Shown here one piece after another: positions 1-8,494 of a stretch of DNA of 64,000 bases (position 1 is its first letter; each line of letters starts with the position of its first letter). Source of the DNA: Parapusillimonas granuli (GTDB taxonomy: Bacteria; Pseudomonadota; Gammaproteobacteria; Burkholderiales; Burkholderiaceae_B); the NCBI RefSeq assembly GCF_013416525.1, contig NZ_JACCEM010000003.1:186001-250000 (forward strand), in the 5' to 3' direction. The notes beneath the pieces are model-generated. The model did no database searches and was not told the DNA's origin. It saw only the letters and a list, made by a program, of their open reading frames with translations. The translations under genes were made by a program, and so were the position numbers.

Positions 1-84
1 CAAAGCAATCGCTTGCTGATGCTGCTGTCCGTCATCGCCATGGCGGCTCTAGGTTTGGCTGTATGGGCATTGACCCAAAACTAG
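1..84 (+). CDS. C-terminal fragment of a small membrane protein
   Basis: The window opens inside a reading frame that runs to a TAG stop at 82-84. The 27 visible residues are almost entirely hydrophobic (LLMLLSVIAMAALGLAVWAL) and end TQN, so this is a C-terminal transmembrane helix. The start lies outside the window. I do not recognise the family from this fragment. Forty bases separate it from the next gene on the same strand. Confidence 0.5.
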   Translation, partial: QSNRLLMLLSVIAMAALGLAVWALTQN

Positions 85-124
85 GCCACGCCGGGGCTGA
101 CGCCCCGGCCGGCCGATCATCGCT

Positions 125-991
125 ATGAGAGACCCCCACATGCTTTACCCTGAACTGTTCAAATCGATGGAAGCCGTGCGCTGGAACATGGGCACCGACA
201 TCCCCTGGTCGGACTTCGATCCCGCGAAACTGAGCGACGAACAAGCCTACACCATCAAGATGAATGCCATCACCGAATGGGCGGCATTGCCGGCCACGGA
301 AATGTTCCTGCGCGACAATCGCGACGACAGCGATTTCTGCGCCTTCATGTCGGTCTGGTTCTTCGAAGAGCAGAAACACTCGCTGGCCCTGATCGAATAC
401 CTGCGCCGTTTCCGGCCCGAGCTCGTCCCGACCGAAGAAGAGTTGCACAAAGTCCGCTTTGAATTCGACCCGGCGCCCGCGCTCGAAACCCTGATGCTGC
501 ACTTCTGCGGCGAAGTCCGCCTGAACCACTGGTACCGGCGCGCGTCCGATTGGCACACCGAGCCCGTCATCAAGGCCATCTACAAGATCATTGCGCAAGA
601 CGAAGCCCGGCACGCCGGCGCCTACCTGCGCTACATGAAGCGCGCCCTGGTCCATCGCGGCAAGGAATTCGGCCACAATGCGCGCCTGGCGTTCTCCAAG
701 ATCGGCGTCCTGATGGCGTCGGCACACAGAACGCCGCAGGCCCTGCACCCCACCAATCTGCACGTCAACAAGGACCTCTACCCGCAAGACACGGTGCAGT
801 CGAAGCTGCCGTCGCCCGGCTGGCTCGAAAACTGGCTCGACAATCAAATCCAGTTCGACAACGAATGGGAAGGCAAGGTCAGCACGCGCATCCTGCACAA
901 TATGTCCTTGTTGATGGACAGCACCTTCAATACGGTGCAGGACCTGAACCGCTACCGCAAGCAGCTCGCCAAGGGCCTGGTTCCCGCCTGA
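125..991 (+). CDS. Ferritin-like diiron protein
   Basis: This is a 288-residue all-helical protein with the spaced carboxylate and histidine ligands of the ferritin-like superfamily. Candidate iron ligands are E51, E82 and H85 in EEQKH, E130, then E160 and H163 in DEARH. This E, ExxH, E, ExxH order is that of acyl-ACP desaturase and R2-type oxygenases, so an oxidase or oxygenase is more likely than iron storage. No signal peptide is visible, which suggests a cytoplasmic protein. The start at 125 is the longest option; a second ATG lies five codons in at 140. The substrate is unknown. It lies 14 bases upstream of rfaE2 on the same strand and may be co-transcribed. Confidence 0.75.
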   Translation: MRDPHMLYPELFKSMEAVRWNMGTDIPWSDFDPAKLSDEQAYTIKMNAITEWAALPATEMFLRDNRDDSDFCAFMSVWFFEEQKHSLALIEYLRRFRPELVPTEEELHKVRFEFDPAPALETLMLHFCGEVRLNHWYRRASDWHTEPVIKAIYKIIAQDEARHAGAYLRYMKRALVHRGKEFGHNARLAFSKIGVLMASAHRTPQALHPTNLHVNKDLYPQDTVQSKLPSPGWLENWLDNQIQFDNEWEGKVSTRILHNMSLLMDSTFNTVQDLNRYRKQLAKGLVPA

Positions 992-1005
992 GAGCGCCGC
1001 GCCGT

Positions 1006-1509
1006 ATGACGGTCCGTTTCGAAGCCAAGATCCTGTCCCGCGATGCATGCGTCGCCGCCGTGAAGAACGGCGCGCTGCCGCGACCCATCATCTTCACCAA
1101 CGGTGTGTTCGACATCCTGCACCGCGGCCATGCCAGCTATCTGGACGAGGCCGCGCAGCTGGGCGCCAGCCTGATCGTGGCGGTCAACACCGACGCGTCG
1201 GCGCGCCGCCTGGGCAAGGGCGCCGACCGCCCGCTCAATACCGAGGAGGACCGCGCGGCGCTGCTGGCGGCCCTGGCCAGCGTGACGGTGGTCACGTCGT
1301 TCGACGAGGACACGCCCCAGGCGCTGATCGAGGCTTTGCGGCCGGATGTCATCGTGAAGGGCGGCGACTACGATATGGAAAGCCTGCCGGAAACGGCCAG
1401 TGTCAAGGCCTGGGGAGGCAGGGCGGTCGCGATTCCGTTTCGGCATCAGCGGTCGACGACGGCGCTGGTGCGGAAGATCCGCGGGGGGGATCAGCCACCG
1501 GGCGGCTGA
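1006..1509 (+). CDS. rfaE2: D-glycero-beta-D-manno-heptose 1-phosphate adenylyltransferase
   Basis: This 167-residue protein transfers AMP from ATP to heptose 1-phosphate to give ADP-heptose for the lipopolysaccharide inner core. It contains the nucleotidyltransferase motif TNGVFDILHRGH, with H39 and H42 forming HxGH. It also has KGGDY near residue 118 and a C-terminal STT at 150-152. Only the adenylyltransferase half is present, as in bacteria with split rfaE1/rfaE2 rather than the fused HldE. The ATG at 1006 gives the family's normal N terminus; the open frame extends further upstream, but only inside the preceding gene. It is convergent with tolC. Confidence 0.92.
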   Translation: MTVRFEAKILSRDACVAAVKNGALPRPIIFTNGVFDILHRGHASYLDEAAQLGASLIVAVNTDASARRLGKGADRPLNTEEDRAALLAALASVTVVTSFDEDTPQALIEALRPDVIVKGGDYDMESLPETASVKAWGGRAVAIPFRHQRSTTALVRKIRGGDQPPGG

Positions 1510-1526
1510 GCGGGGGCTTCCCCCGC
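1510..1526. terminator. GC hairpin between convergent rfaE2 and tolC
   Basis: A perfect 7-bp stem GCGGGGG/CCCCCGC with a 3-base CTT loop sits in the 28-base gap between two convergent stop codons. It has no T-tract, so intrinsic termination is likely only in part. Its placement suits a bidirectional terminator. Confidence 0.4.
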
Positions 1527-1537
1527 GCTGGAAGCGC

Positions 1538-2890
1538 TCAGGACGCCTTGGCCTTGCCGGCGGGCGTGGTCAGCAGCCGGTTGACGGCCATGATGTCGTT
1601 TTCCGTGAGTATCCCCGTGCTGGCCTTCAGGCGCAGACTGCTCATCAGCGTATCGTAGCGCGCCCTGGCCAGGCTGCGCTGCGTTTCGTACAGCTGTTGC
1701 TGCGCATTGAGCACGTCGATGTTGATCCGGACGCCGACCTCGTAGCCCGTCTGGTTGGCCTGCAGCGACGACAGGCTGGATTTCTCGGCGGCACGCAGCG
1801 CCTGGACCTGGGCCAGGCCCGATGTCACCCCCGAAAAATGCCGCTGCGTCGACTGCACCGCCTCGCGCTTGGCGTTTTCGAGCTCATAGCGCGCTTGCTG
1901 CAGGCGGGAAGTCTGTTCGCGCACCACCGAAGAGATCTCGCCGCCGGAGAAAATCGGAATCGTGACGCGCAAGCCCACCGAACTGTCCAGCGAACGCGGG
2001 CCGCTGTCCTTGCCGGCCAGGCCGCGGTCCGAGGCGGTGCCGGTCTGGGCTTCGAGATATAGCCTGGGATAATGCTCGCCCTTGGCGATGTCGATCTGCT
2101 TTTCGACGATCTTGGCCTGCAGCGCCGCCTGCGCCACCGCCAGGCTGGAGGCCGACGACTGCAGCACCCAGGCGTCCAGCCGGTTGGGTTCCGGCGCGGG
2201 CAAAGGGGTGTCGTTGGCCAGCTCCGCCAGCGTTCCCGGCCGCTCGTGGATGATGCGCGCCAGTTGATCCTGGCTCAGTTGCAGCTGGTTCTGGGCCTGG
2301 AGTTCACTGGCTTTCAGGAGATCCAGCCTGGACTGGGCCTCGTAGGCGTCGGCGATGGTGGTGCCGCCCAGCTCGTAGCCGCGGGTGGCGGCATCCAGCT
2401 GGGTCTGCACGGCTTCCTTCTGCGCCTGCAGGACGCGCAGCGTATCCTGGGCGGCGAGCACATCGAAATAGGCTTGCGATACGCGCAGGATGAGATCCTG
2501 ATAGGCCCTGGCCTGTGCGATGTCGGCGGCGCCGGCGATGTATTCCGAACGCTTCAGCTGGTCCCACGCGCCGATGTCCACCAGCGGCTGGGTCAGCGTC
2601 AGCGCCCATTCCGCCCGGCGCGAACTGCTTCGATCACCGAGCGTGCGGGCCCGGCGCACGTCTTCGGTCTCGGCGACGGCGCCCGCTGTCACGAAGGGAA
2701 GCAGCCGGGCCTTGGCCTGGTTGACGAATTCCTGGTCGGCGTTTCGCCCGGCGCGGCTGGCCGCGTAGATGGGATCACGTTCCTGGGCGAGCTGCCAGAC
2801 CTGCAGGAGGTCCTGGCCGTGAACGGGGAGCACGCCGGCGCAGAGCAGCGCGATGCACGAAACGAAGTACTTGCCCAGGGACGTTGGCAT
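1538..2890 (-). CDS. tolC: TolC-family outer-membrane channel protein
   Basis: A 450-residue outer-membrane efflux protein that should form the trimeric exit duct for type I secretion or tripartite efflux. The N terminus is a clear Sec signal peptide ending near VLPVHGQ. The body has the two repeated OEP halves with long Q/A/L-rich helical stretches, and a GYELGG...GYEVGV repeat typical of TolC (for example GYEVGVRINIDVLNAQQQL in the second half). It follows the PCMT gene by six bases on the same strand, an arrangement common in Proteobacteria. It has no lipobox, unlike the NodT protein at 40 kb, so the two are different outer-membrane factor subfamilies. Confidence 0.88.
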   Translation of the reverse strand: MPTSLGKYFVSCIALLCAGVLPVHGQDLLQVWQLAQERDPIYAASRAGRNADQEFVNQAKARLLPFVTAGAVAETEDVRRARTLGDRSSSRRAEWALTLTQPLVDIGAWDQLKRSEYIAGAADIAQARAYQDLILRVSQAYFDVLAAQDTLRVLQAQKEAVQTQLDAATRGYELGGTTIADAYEAQSRLDLLKASELQAQNQLQLSQDQLARIIHERPGTLAELANDTPLPAPEPNRLDAWVLQSSASSLAVAQAALQAKIVEKQIDIAKGEHYPRLYLEAQTGTASDRGLAGKDSGPRSLDSSVGLRVTIPIFSGGEISSVVREQTSRLQQARYELENAKREAVQSTQRHFSGVTSGLAQVQALRAAEKSSLSSLQANQTGYEVGVRINIDVLNAQQQLYETQRSLARARYDTLMSSLRLKASTGILTENDIMAVNRLLTTPAGKAKAS

Positions 2891-2896
2891 TCAGAT

Positions 2897-3577
2897 TCAG
2901 AATTTGAATTTCGATATGGTTGCGCCGCGCAGCGGTTTGATGACGGTATCGAAGAGCGCCGTGGTTTCGAAGCTGGCCGCGCTGGTGCGCGTGATGCGAC
3001 AGGCGGTCATGACGGGATGCTGGCCCACCACCACGACCAGGCGGCCGCCGATGCGCAACTGGTACTTCAGCGCGTCGGGCACCACGGGAACGGAGCCGGT
3101 GACCAGGATGGCGTCGTATTCGGTGGTGCCCCAGCCCGCGTGCGCATCGCCGGTTTCGACCTTGACGTTGCCGACCTGGTTGCGCTGCAGGTTCTGCAGG
3201 GCGAACGCGGACAGGCGGCTGTCGACCTCGATGCTGGTGACCTGCTGGCACAGCTTGGCCAGCAGCGCGGCCTGGTAGCCCGAGCCGGTGCCGATCTCGA
3301 GCACGCAGTCGGTGGGCTTCAGCTGCAATTCCTGCGCCAGGCGCGCTTCGACCTTGGGGGTGAGCATGGTTTCGCGCGTGTCGACCGAATTGATGACGAG
3401 AGGCAGTTCGACGTCGGAAAAAGCCAGCCCCTGCATGGGAGCCGGAACATAGCGTTCGCGGGGAACGTCGAACAAGGCTTGCAGGACCCGATCATCGAGC
3501 ACGTCCCAGGGGCGGACCTGTTGCTCGATCATGTTGAATCGAGCCCGTTCGATTTCTGATAGTGCTGTAACGTTCAT
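2897..3577 (-). CDS. Protein-L-isoaspartate O-methyltransferase family protein
   Basis: A 226-residue SAM-dependent methyltransferase of the PCMT family. The SAM-binding motif I is VLEIGTGSGYQAALLA, followed by the acidic residue in SIEVD. The family member usually found next to tolC starts MNVTALSEIERARFNMIEQQ, so I chose the ATG at 3577. A longer start at 3610 would lie directly against the palindrome at 3615-3645. PCMT proteins repair isoaspartyl residues in damaged proteins, but this tolC-linked branch is poorly characterised and its true substrate is uncertain. It probably forms an operon with tolC. Confidence 0.85.
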   Translation of the reverse strand: MNVTALSEIERARFNMIEQQVRPWDVLDDRVLQALFDVPRERYVPAPMQGLAFSDVELPLVINSVDTRETMLTPKVEARLAQELQLKPTDCVLEIGTGSGYQAALLAKLCQQVTSIEVDSRLSAFALQNLQRNQVGNVKVETGDAHAGWGTTEYDAILVTGSVPVVPDALKYQLRIGGRLVVVVGQHPVMTACRITRTSAASFETTALFDTVIKPLRGATISKFKF

Positions 3578-3614
3578 GGTGTCTACAAATAAACGGTGAA
3601 GTGTATTCATTGTG

Positions 3615-3645
3615 GCGGCGGGCTTACCAATGGTAAGCCCGCCGC
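3615..3645. terminator. Perfect 31-base palindrome between thiD and the PCMT gene
   Basis: A 15-bp perfect inverted repeat (GCGGCGGGCTTACCA and its complement) with a single central base lies 26 bases past the thiD stop and upstream of the PCMT start. Minus-strand transcripts from thiD would fold it into a very stable hairpin. There is no U-run after it, so it may end thiD transcription with help from Rho, or act as a protein-binding site. Confidence 0.5.
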
Positions 3646-3671
3646 GTCGTGCTAACTATAGCGTATTTGGG

Positions 3672-4493
3672 CTATTTTGGCGCAGGCCACCAGGCATGGA
3701 AATGCTGCACCGGACCGTGGCCCGACCCGACCCGCAAGTCGCCCGATCGGGCGATGGCCTGCACCAGATAGGCCTTCGCCTGCCGGGCCGCTTCGGGCAC
3801 GTCGCCCACGCGCGGCAGCAGCGCGGCCAGCGCCGCGGAAAGCGTGCAGCCGGTGCCATGGGTGTTGGGCGTGTCGATGCGCTTGCCGGGCAGTTCGATC
3901 ATGCGGTCGCCGTCGTGCAGCACGTCGATGGTGTCGTTGCCGGGCAGGTGGCCGCCCTTCAGGTAGACCCAGCGCTCGCCGGAATCGCTCAGCAGGCGGC
4001 GCAGCCTTTCGGCCGCCCGGCGCATGTCGCGCAGGTTGTCCACGGGGGCGGCGTCCAGCAGCACGCCGGCTTCGGGCAGATTGGGGGTGAGCAGGGTCGC
4101 CTGCGGCAGCAGGCTGGCGCGCAGCTCGTCGACGGCGGCGCGCTCCAGCAGGTGGTCGCCGCTTTTTGCGATCATGACCGGATCCAGCACCAGGTGCGCG
4201 GGCTTCCAGTGGGCCATGCGGTCGGCCACCTTGCGGGTCACGAGCTGCTGGCCCAGCATGCCGATCTTGACGGCGTCTATGTGCACGTCGGCGAACAGCG
4301 TGTCGATCTGGGCGGCGACGAAGTCGGGCGGCACGGGCGAGATGCCGGTCACGGCCTGCGTGTTCTGGGCCGTCAGGGCGGCGACGACGGCCGTCCCGTA
4401 GGCGCCCAGGGCGCTCATGGCCTTGATGTCGGCAAGAATCCCCGCGCCGCCCGATGGATCCACGCCGGCGATGGTGAGGGTGTTGGGAATCAT
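3672..4493 (-). CDS. thiD: Hydroxymethylpyrimidine/phosphomethylpyrimidine kinase
   Basis: A 273-residue ribokinase-fold enzyme that phosphorylates HMP and HMP-phosphate in thiamine synthesis. Visible family signatures are TIAGVDPSGGAGILADIK at the N terminus and the C-terminal DTPNTHGTGCTLSAALAA, which carries the anion-hole glycines and the catalytic region of the kinase. Length is normal for ThiD. It lies three bases downstream of thiG on the same strand, so the two are very probably one transcript. No ThiE domain is fused here; a ThiE-like domain occurs at 41.6 kb fused to a Nudix domain. Confidence 0.93.
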   Translation of the reverse strand: MIPNTLTIAGVDPSGGAGILADIKAMSALGAYGTAVVAALTAQNTQAVTGISPVPPDFVAAQIDTLFADVHIDAVKIGMLGQQLVTRKVADRMAHWKPAHLVLDPVMIAKSGDHLLERAAVDELRASLLPQATLLTPNLPEAGVLLDAAPVDNLRDMRRAAERLRRLLSDSGERWVYLKGGHLPGNDTIDVLHDGDRMIELPGKRIDTPNTHGTGCTLSAALAALLPRVGDVPEAARQAKAYLVQAIARSGDLRVGSGHGPVQHFHAWWPAPK

Positions 4494-4496
4494 GCG

Positions 4497-5300
4497 TCAG
4501 TCTCGCTTGCGGGGCGTCAAGAGGCCTTCGGCGGGCGAACTGGGATCCGCGCTGTAGAACTTGCGCGGCACGCGGCCGGCCAGGAAGGCTTCGCGGCCGG
4601 CCTGCACCGCCTTCTTCATGGCGCTGGCCATGAGAATGGGATTGCGGGCGCCGGCGATGGCGGTGTTCATCAGCACGGCATCGCAGCCCAGCTCCATGGC
4701 CACGGCGGCGTCCGACGCCGTGCCCACGCCGGCGTCCACCAGCACGGGGACCTTGATGCTGTCGATGATCAGGCGCAGGTTCCAGGGGTTGAGTATGCCC
4801 ATGCCGGAGCCGATCAGCGACGCCAGCGGCATGACGGCGATGCAGCCGATGTCTTCCAGCATGCGGCACTGGATCGGATCGTCGGTGCAGTAGACCATGA
4901 CCTGGAAGCCTTCCTTGACCAGGGTGCGGGCCGCTTCCAGGGTCTCGGGCATGTTGGGGAAGAGATTGTCCGCGCTGCCCAGCACCTCTAGCTTGACCAG
5001 CGCGTGCCCGTCCAGCAGTTCGCGCGCCAGGCGCAGCGTGCGCACGGCTTCGTCGGCCGTGTAGCAGCCGGCGGTATTGGGCAGTATGGTGTATTTGGAC
5101 GGCGCCACGTAGTCGAGCAGATTCGGCTCGCCCGGGTTCTGGCCGATGTTGCTGCGCCGGATGGCCACCGTGACGATTTCCGTGCCGCTGGCTTCGATGG
5201 CCTGGCGGGTTTCTTCGAAGTCCTTGTACTTGCCGGTGCCGACGAGTAGGCGGGACGAATAACTGCGGCCCGCGAGAGTGAAAGTGTCGTTCTGAGTCAT
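4497..5300 (-). CDS. thiG: Thiazole synthase
   Basis: A 267-residue TIM-barrel enzyme that builds the thiazole phosphate moiety of thiamine from deoxyxylulose 5-phosphate, dehydroglycine and the ThiS thiocarboxylate. Family signatures are [11 protein letters not shown] near residue 19, [15 protein letters not shown], and [20 protein letters not shown] with the phosphate-binding glycines. The Schiff-base lysine should lie in LVKLEVLGS. The usual neighbour thiS is not next to it: the 51 bases upstream hold no ThiS-like frame. No TPP riboswitch is visible upstream. It is coupled to thiD downstream. Confidence 0.94.
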   Translation of the reverse strand: MTQNDTFTLAGRSYSSRLLVGTGKYKDFEETRQAIEASGTEIVTVAIRRSNIGQNPGEPNLLDYVAPSKYTILPNTAGCYTADEAVRTLRLARELLDGHALVKLEVLGSADNLFPNMPETLEAARTLVKEGFQVMVYCTDDPIQCRMLEDIGCIAVMPLASLIGSGMGILNPWNLRLIIDSIKVPVLVDAGVGTASDAAVAMELGCDAVLMNTAIAGARNPILMASAMKKAVQAGREAFLAGRVPRKFYSADPSSPAEGLLTPRKRD

Positions 5301-5351
5301 GGTGCGAATAGGGGGGACGGATTGCCAAGTCTGTGCAAGTGTACTGCGACA

Positions 5352-6215
5352 TCAGCGGCGTACCAATTCCACGTATTCGCACAGCCGCTCGGCGGCGTCG
5401 ACCAGGCGCGGGCCGGGACGGAACAGGGCGTCCGGATCCAGGCCGAACACATGTTCTTGCAGGGCGGCCGGCAGGCGCAGGGCCTGCCAGCGCCGCAAGC
5501 TGTCGCCGACGTTCCCGGCGGGGCGGGCGGGAACGACGACCGCATCGGGATTCTTCACCAGCACACCCTCGGGGTCGACCTGCGGCGCGGCGATGCCGGC
5601 GGCGGCGTACACGTTCCGGGCGCCGCAGGCGGAAAGGACGTCGTTCAGCAACGGGTCGTCGCCTATGGTGTAAAGCGGCGAGCCGCCGATCTCGATGAAA
5701 ACGGCGACCGGCGCGGCGCCTGAATGGCGTTCGCGCATGGCGGCGATCCGCCGGCGCAGTTCGGACGCCGTTTCCCGCGCGGCGGCCGAGGTGCCGAACA
5801 GCCGGCCGTAACGCTCGATCTCGTCGGCGATGTCCTCCAGCTTGCGGGGGTGGGAATGGATCAGGGGGATGTCCAGCCGCTTCAGCATGGGGGCCAGCGT
5901 CTGCGCGGCGCCGGTGGACAGCCAGGCGATCACGACGTCAGGCCGGGCGGCGACGGTTTTCTCGACGTCGACGTGGATGCCGGTGCCCAGGCGCGGGATC
6001 CGGCGCGCCTGCGGCGGATAGTCGCTGTCGGTGACCGTCGCCACGATGCGGTCGCCCGCGCCGGCGGCGAACACGAGCTCGGTGATGTGCGGGGCGAGCG
6101 TCACGGCGCGGGTCTTCTCCGCGCCTTGCGCCGCGGCGGCCGGCGGCGCAGGGGCCGCCAATGCCAGAAGAAGCGCCGCCAGGCCGGCGCACCGCGCAGC
6201 GTATGGGCTCGCCAT
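5352..6215 (-). CDS. btuF: Cobalamin-type ABC transporter substrate-binding protein
   Basis: A 287-residue periplasmic binding protein of the class III (BtuF/FhuD) fold. It starts with an alanine-rich Sec signal peptide (about 29 residues) and continues with the family core: TLAPHITELVFAAGAGDRIVATV, ARPDVVIAW and a C-terminal GPRLVDAAERL. Its start is 17 bases downstream of the btuB stop, and both follow the cobalamin riboswitch, so cobamide import is the best assignment. The permease and ATPase (btuC, btuD) are not in this window. Heme or siderophore binding is the alternative, made unlikely by context. Confidence 0.85.
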   Translation of the reverse strand: MASPYAARCAGLAALLLALAAPAPPAAAAQGAEKTRAVTLAPHITELVFAAGAGDRIVATVTDSDYPPQARRIPRLGTGIHVDVEKTVAARPDVVIAWLSTGAAQTLAPMLKRLDIPLIHSHPRKLEDIADEIERYGRLFGTSAAARETASELRRRIAAMRERHSGAAPVAVFIEIGGSPLYTIGDDPLLNDVLSACGARNVYAAAGIAAPQVDPEGVLVKNPDAVVVPARPAGNVGDSLRRWQALRLPAALQEHVFGLDPDALFRPGPRLVDAAERLCEYVELVRR

Positions 6216-6232
6216 GTTCGCGCTATGCCGCC

Positions 6233-8116
6233 CTACATCCGGAGCGACAGGTTGACGAAGAAATTGGAACCCGCATTACGATAGCCGTAGGTGGTGCTGT
6301 ATTCCTTGTCGAAGACGTTGTTCCAGCGCGCCTGGACTTCGACGTTCTTGCTCAAGGCATAGGCGGCCGTCATGTTGAACACCCCGTAGCCGCCCAGCAA
6401 TATCCGGTTCTGGACGTCGCTGTACCGCTTGCCGGTGAACTGGTATTCGGCGCCGACCGTCAGCGCCCCGTAGCGCTGTTCGGCGCCGAAGCGGTATACC
6501 TGCCGGGCCCGCTGCGCCAGCCGGCTGCCCGATTCGCCGGCGCGCGGCCGGTCGTTGCGCGGGTCCAGGAAATCGGCGCTCGCCCGCAGCGTGGTGTTGC
6601 CGTAGGCCTGTTCCCCCGTGAGGGTGATGCCGCGTATCGTCGCGCGTTCGGTGTTCATGGCCGTGCAGTCGAAATTGGCGTCGCAGACGTAGCCGTTGAT
6701 CAGGTCGCGCACCTTGTTCTGGAAGACCGTCAGGCCCAGGCGCGTCGTATCCGTTTCATAGCTGAGCCGGGCTTCCAGGTTGCGGGATTTTTCGGGCTTG
6801 AGATCGGGATTCCCCTGGAAGCTTCCCCACGGGCCGCCGTCGTAGGGGTAATACAGGTCCGAGAATGTGGGCGCGCGGAAACCCGTGCCGCCCGACACCC
6901 CGACTTTCCAGTTTTCCGTCAGGTCGAAGTCATAGGCCAGCCCGCCCGTCGCCTGGTTTCCATAAGAAGAGATGTTGTCGTTGCGCAGATTGGCTTGCAG
7001 GTGGTGCGCGCCGAAGTCGCCGCGGTAGATCAGCCCGGCGGCGTTGGTGTTGCGCTGGCTGCTGGTGTAGCGGCCGGTATGGCTGACCCGCTCTTCCAGC
7101 CGCTCCAGCAGCGCGCTGAGGTTCTGGTCGGGGGCGAGCTTGAAGTCGTTCTGCCACGTGTAGGACCGTTGCAGCGTGGAGAACCGCGTGCTCCAGCTGC
7201 GGTCCTCGGACGTCTCCTTGCTGAGCCCGAAGCGCAGCATGCTGTCCCAGCGGTCGGCAAGCCGGTTGGTGCTGGTCACGGTGTATACCTGCTGGCGCGT
7301 CAGGGCGTAGGCCTTTTCCGGATAGTCGCCGACGTCCACGTCGGAGCGTATGTAGCTGTTGTACGCGGTCACGCCCAGGTGGTGGCCGGGCTTCCAGCGG
7401 TATCCCAGGCCCGCGCGGAATCCGTGCAGGTCATAGCCGTCCGCGTCGCGGTTGTAGGTGTAGGGACCGGCGTCCTTGTCGGTCGCGTTGAAGCCGTCGC
7501 TGCGCGCTATGTTGCCCGCAATCGAATAGTCCCAGCCGTCCTGCGCCCCCGAGACGCCCGCGCTGGACTTGACGGTGCCGTAGCTGCCGATGCCCATGTT
7601 CGCCCAGGCGCTCGGGGCCCGGTCGCCGCCCTGGGCCTGGTTCGTGATGATGTTGATGACGCCGCCCATGGCGTCGGAACCATACAGGCCGCTGGCGGAG
7701 CCGCGCAGGATCTCGATGCGTTCTATGGAAGCCGGGTCGATCGCCGCCCAGTTCGTGGCGCCGCTGACGGAACTGTTCACGCGTACGCCGTCCACCAGCA
7801 CCAGGGTCTGCGCCGGGCTGGCGCCGCGCAGGAATACGCCGGTGACGGTTTGCGGGCCGCCGTTGGCGTAGAACTGGACGTCATGGTGCCGCGCCAGGAC
7901 TTCGGCCACGCTGCTTTGGCCGGCGCGCTGGAGCTCGCGCTTGTCGATGACGGTGACGTCGCCCTGCACGTCCTTCTGCGGCTGGGCGCTGCGGCTGGCG
8001 GTCACGACGATGGAATCCAGCCGGCCGACGGCCTGCTGGGATTGCGCCATGGCGCTGGACAAGGGAAGGAAACAGGAGAGGACGGCAAGCGCTTGCCGGT
8101 TCAAGATGAGAGGCAT
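6233..8116 (-). CDS. btuB: TonB-dependent vitamin B12 outer-membrane receptor
   Basis: A 627-residue TonB-dependent receptor. From the ATG at 8116 it has a signal peptide (MPLILNRQALAVLSCFLPLS...AMAQ), a TonB-box-like DSIVVTASR near residue 32, a plug domain with ERIEILRGSASGLYGSDAMGG, then a beta-barrel ending in an aromatic/hydrophobic C terminus (FFVNLSLRM). A longer reading frame with a GTG start at 8230 exists, but that start lies inside the riboswitch, so it is rejected. Regulation by B12 through the upstream riboswitch is expected. The gene forms an operon with btuF and probably thiGD. Confidence 0.93.
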   Translation of the reverse strand: MPLILNRQALAVLSCFLPLSSAMAQSQQAVGRLDSIVVTASRSAQPQKDVQGDVTVIDKRELQRAGQSSVAEVLARHHDVQFYANGGPQTVTGVFLRGASPAQTLVLVDGVRVNSSVSGATNWAAIDPASIERIEILRGSASGLYGSDAMGGVINIITNQAQGGDRAPSAWANMGIGSYGTVKSSAGVSGAQDGWDYSIAGNIARSDGFNATDKDAGPYTYNRDADGYDLHGFRAGLGYRWKPGHHLGVTAYNSYIRSDVDVGDYPEKAYALTRQQVYTVTSTNRLADRWDSMLRFGLSKETSEDRSWSTRFSTLQRSYTWQNDFKLAPDQNLSALLERLEERVSHTGRYTSSQRNTNAAGLIYRGDFGAHHLQANLRNDNISSYGNQATGGLAYDFDLTENWKVGVSGGTGFRAPTFSDLYYPYDGGPWGSFQGNPDLKPEKSRNLEARLSYETDTTRLGLTVFQNKVRDLINGYVCDANFDCTAMNTERATIRGITLTGEQAYGNTTLRASADFLDPRNDRPRAGESGSRLAQRARQVYRFGAEQRYGALTVGAEYQFTGKRYSDVQNRILLGGYGVFNMTAAYALSKNVEVQARWNNVFDKEYSTTYGYRNAGSNFFVNLSLRM

Positions 8117-8164
8117 GATAGACCCTGAAAGACATGCGTCCCCGCATGCCGGATTCGACAACAT

Positions 8165-8360
8165 TGAAAGGGCGACCAAGGCCGGTATCGGGCTGGCATG
8201 CAGGCATGCGCACCGTTGCGGGGGCAGCACAGTCCGGTCGTGTCCAGGCGGCGCGCGGTGGCGGCCGGCATGCCTGGGACGACGTCTGTTTCCCGTTTAA
8301 CTTTCGCAGAGCGCTTCCCACCGCCATGGCGGAAGCGTTCCGAAAGCACCTCATACGGCT
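8165..8360 (-). promoter_or_regulatory. Cobalamin riboswitch of btuB
   Basis: Reading the minus strand toward btuB there is GAGGTGCTTTCGG, then GTTAAACGGGAAACAG, then a GC-rich stem region, then CTGCCCCCGCAACGGT, and finally AGCCCGATACCGGCCT, which matches the B12-box. These elements occur in the order and spacing of a cobalamin (AdoCbl-type) riboswitch. It ends about 50 bases before the btuB start codon, so effector binding would lower btuB-btuF expression when cobalamin is plentiful. The ends given are approximate. Confidence 0.9.
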
Positions 8361-8494
8361 CGAAATATATCACAGCGAGAGGGGTCAGGCCGCGCTAGGG
8401 TGACTATCTAAGCGAACCGAATATGGCGTGTCTCGTTGTTCGCGGGACAAAGAGTTTTTTGGCGGCGCTTAAATGTCAGCCGATTAGAGAGGGC
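8361..8494. other. Intergenic segment, junction of core and AT-rich island
   Basis: Together with the riboswitch and btuB leader this makes a 378-base gene-free stretch. It should hold the btuB promoter (minus strand). Base composition changes near 8400, from the GC-rich core to the AT-richer catabolic island. I see no repeat, integrase or tRNA remnant at this edge and no convincing small gene. Confidence 0.4.

Noticed and set aside
6161..8128. A 655-codon plus-strand frame opposite btuB
   Set aside because: No motif or plausible start; btuB with signal, plug and barrel is on the minus strand.
8117..8230. An N-terminal extension of btuB from GTG 8230
   Set aside because: The extra 38 codons lie in the riboswitch and leader and lack signal-peptide character; MPLILNRQ at 8116 begins a proper signal.
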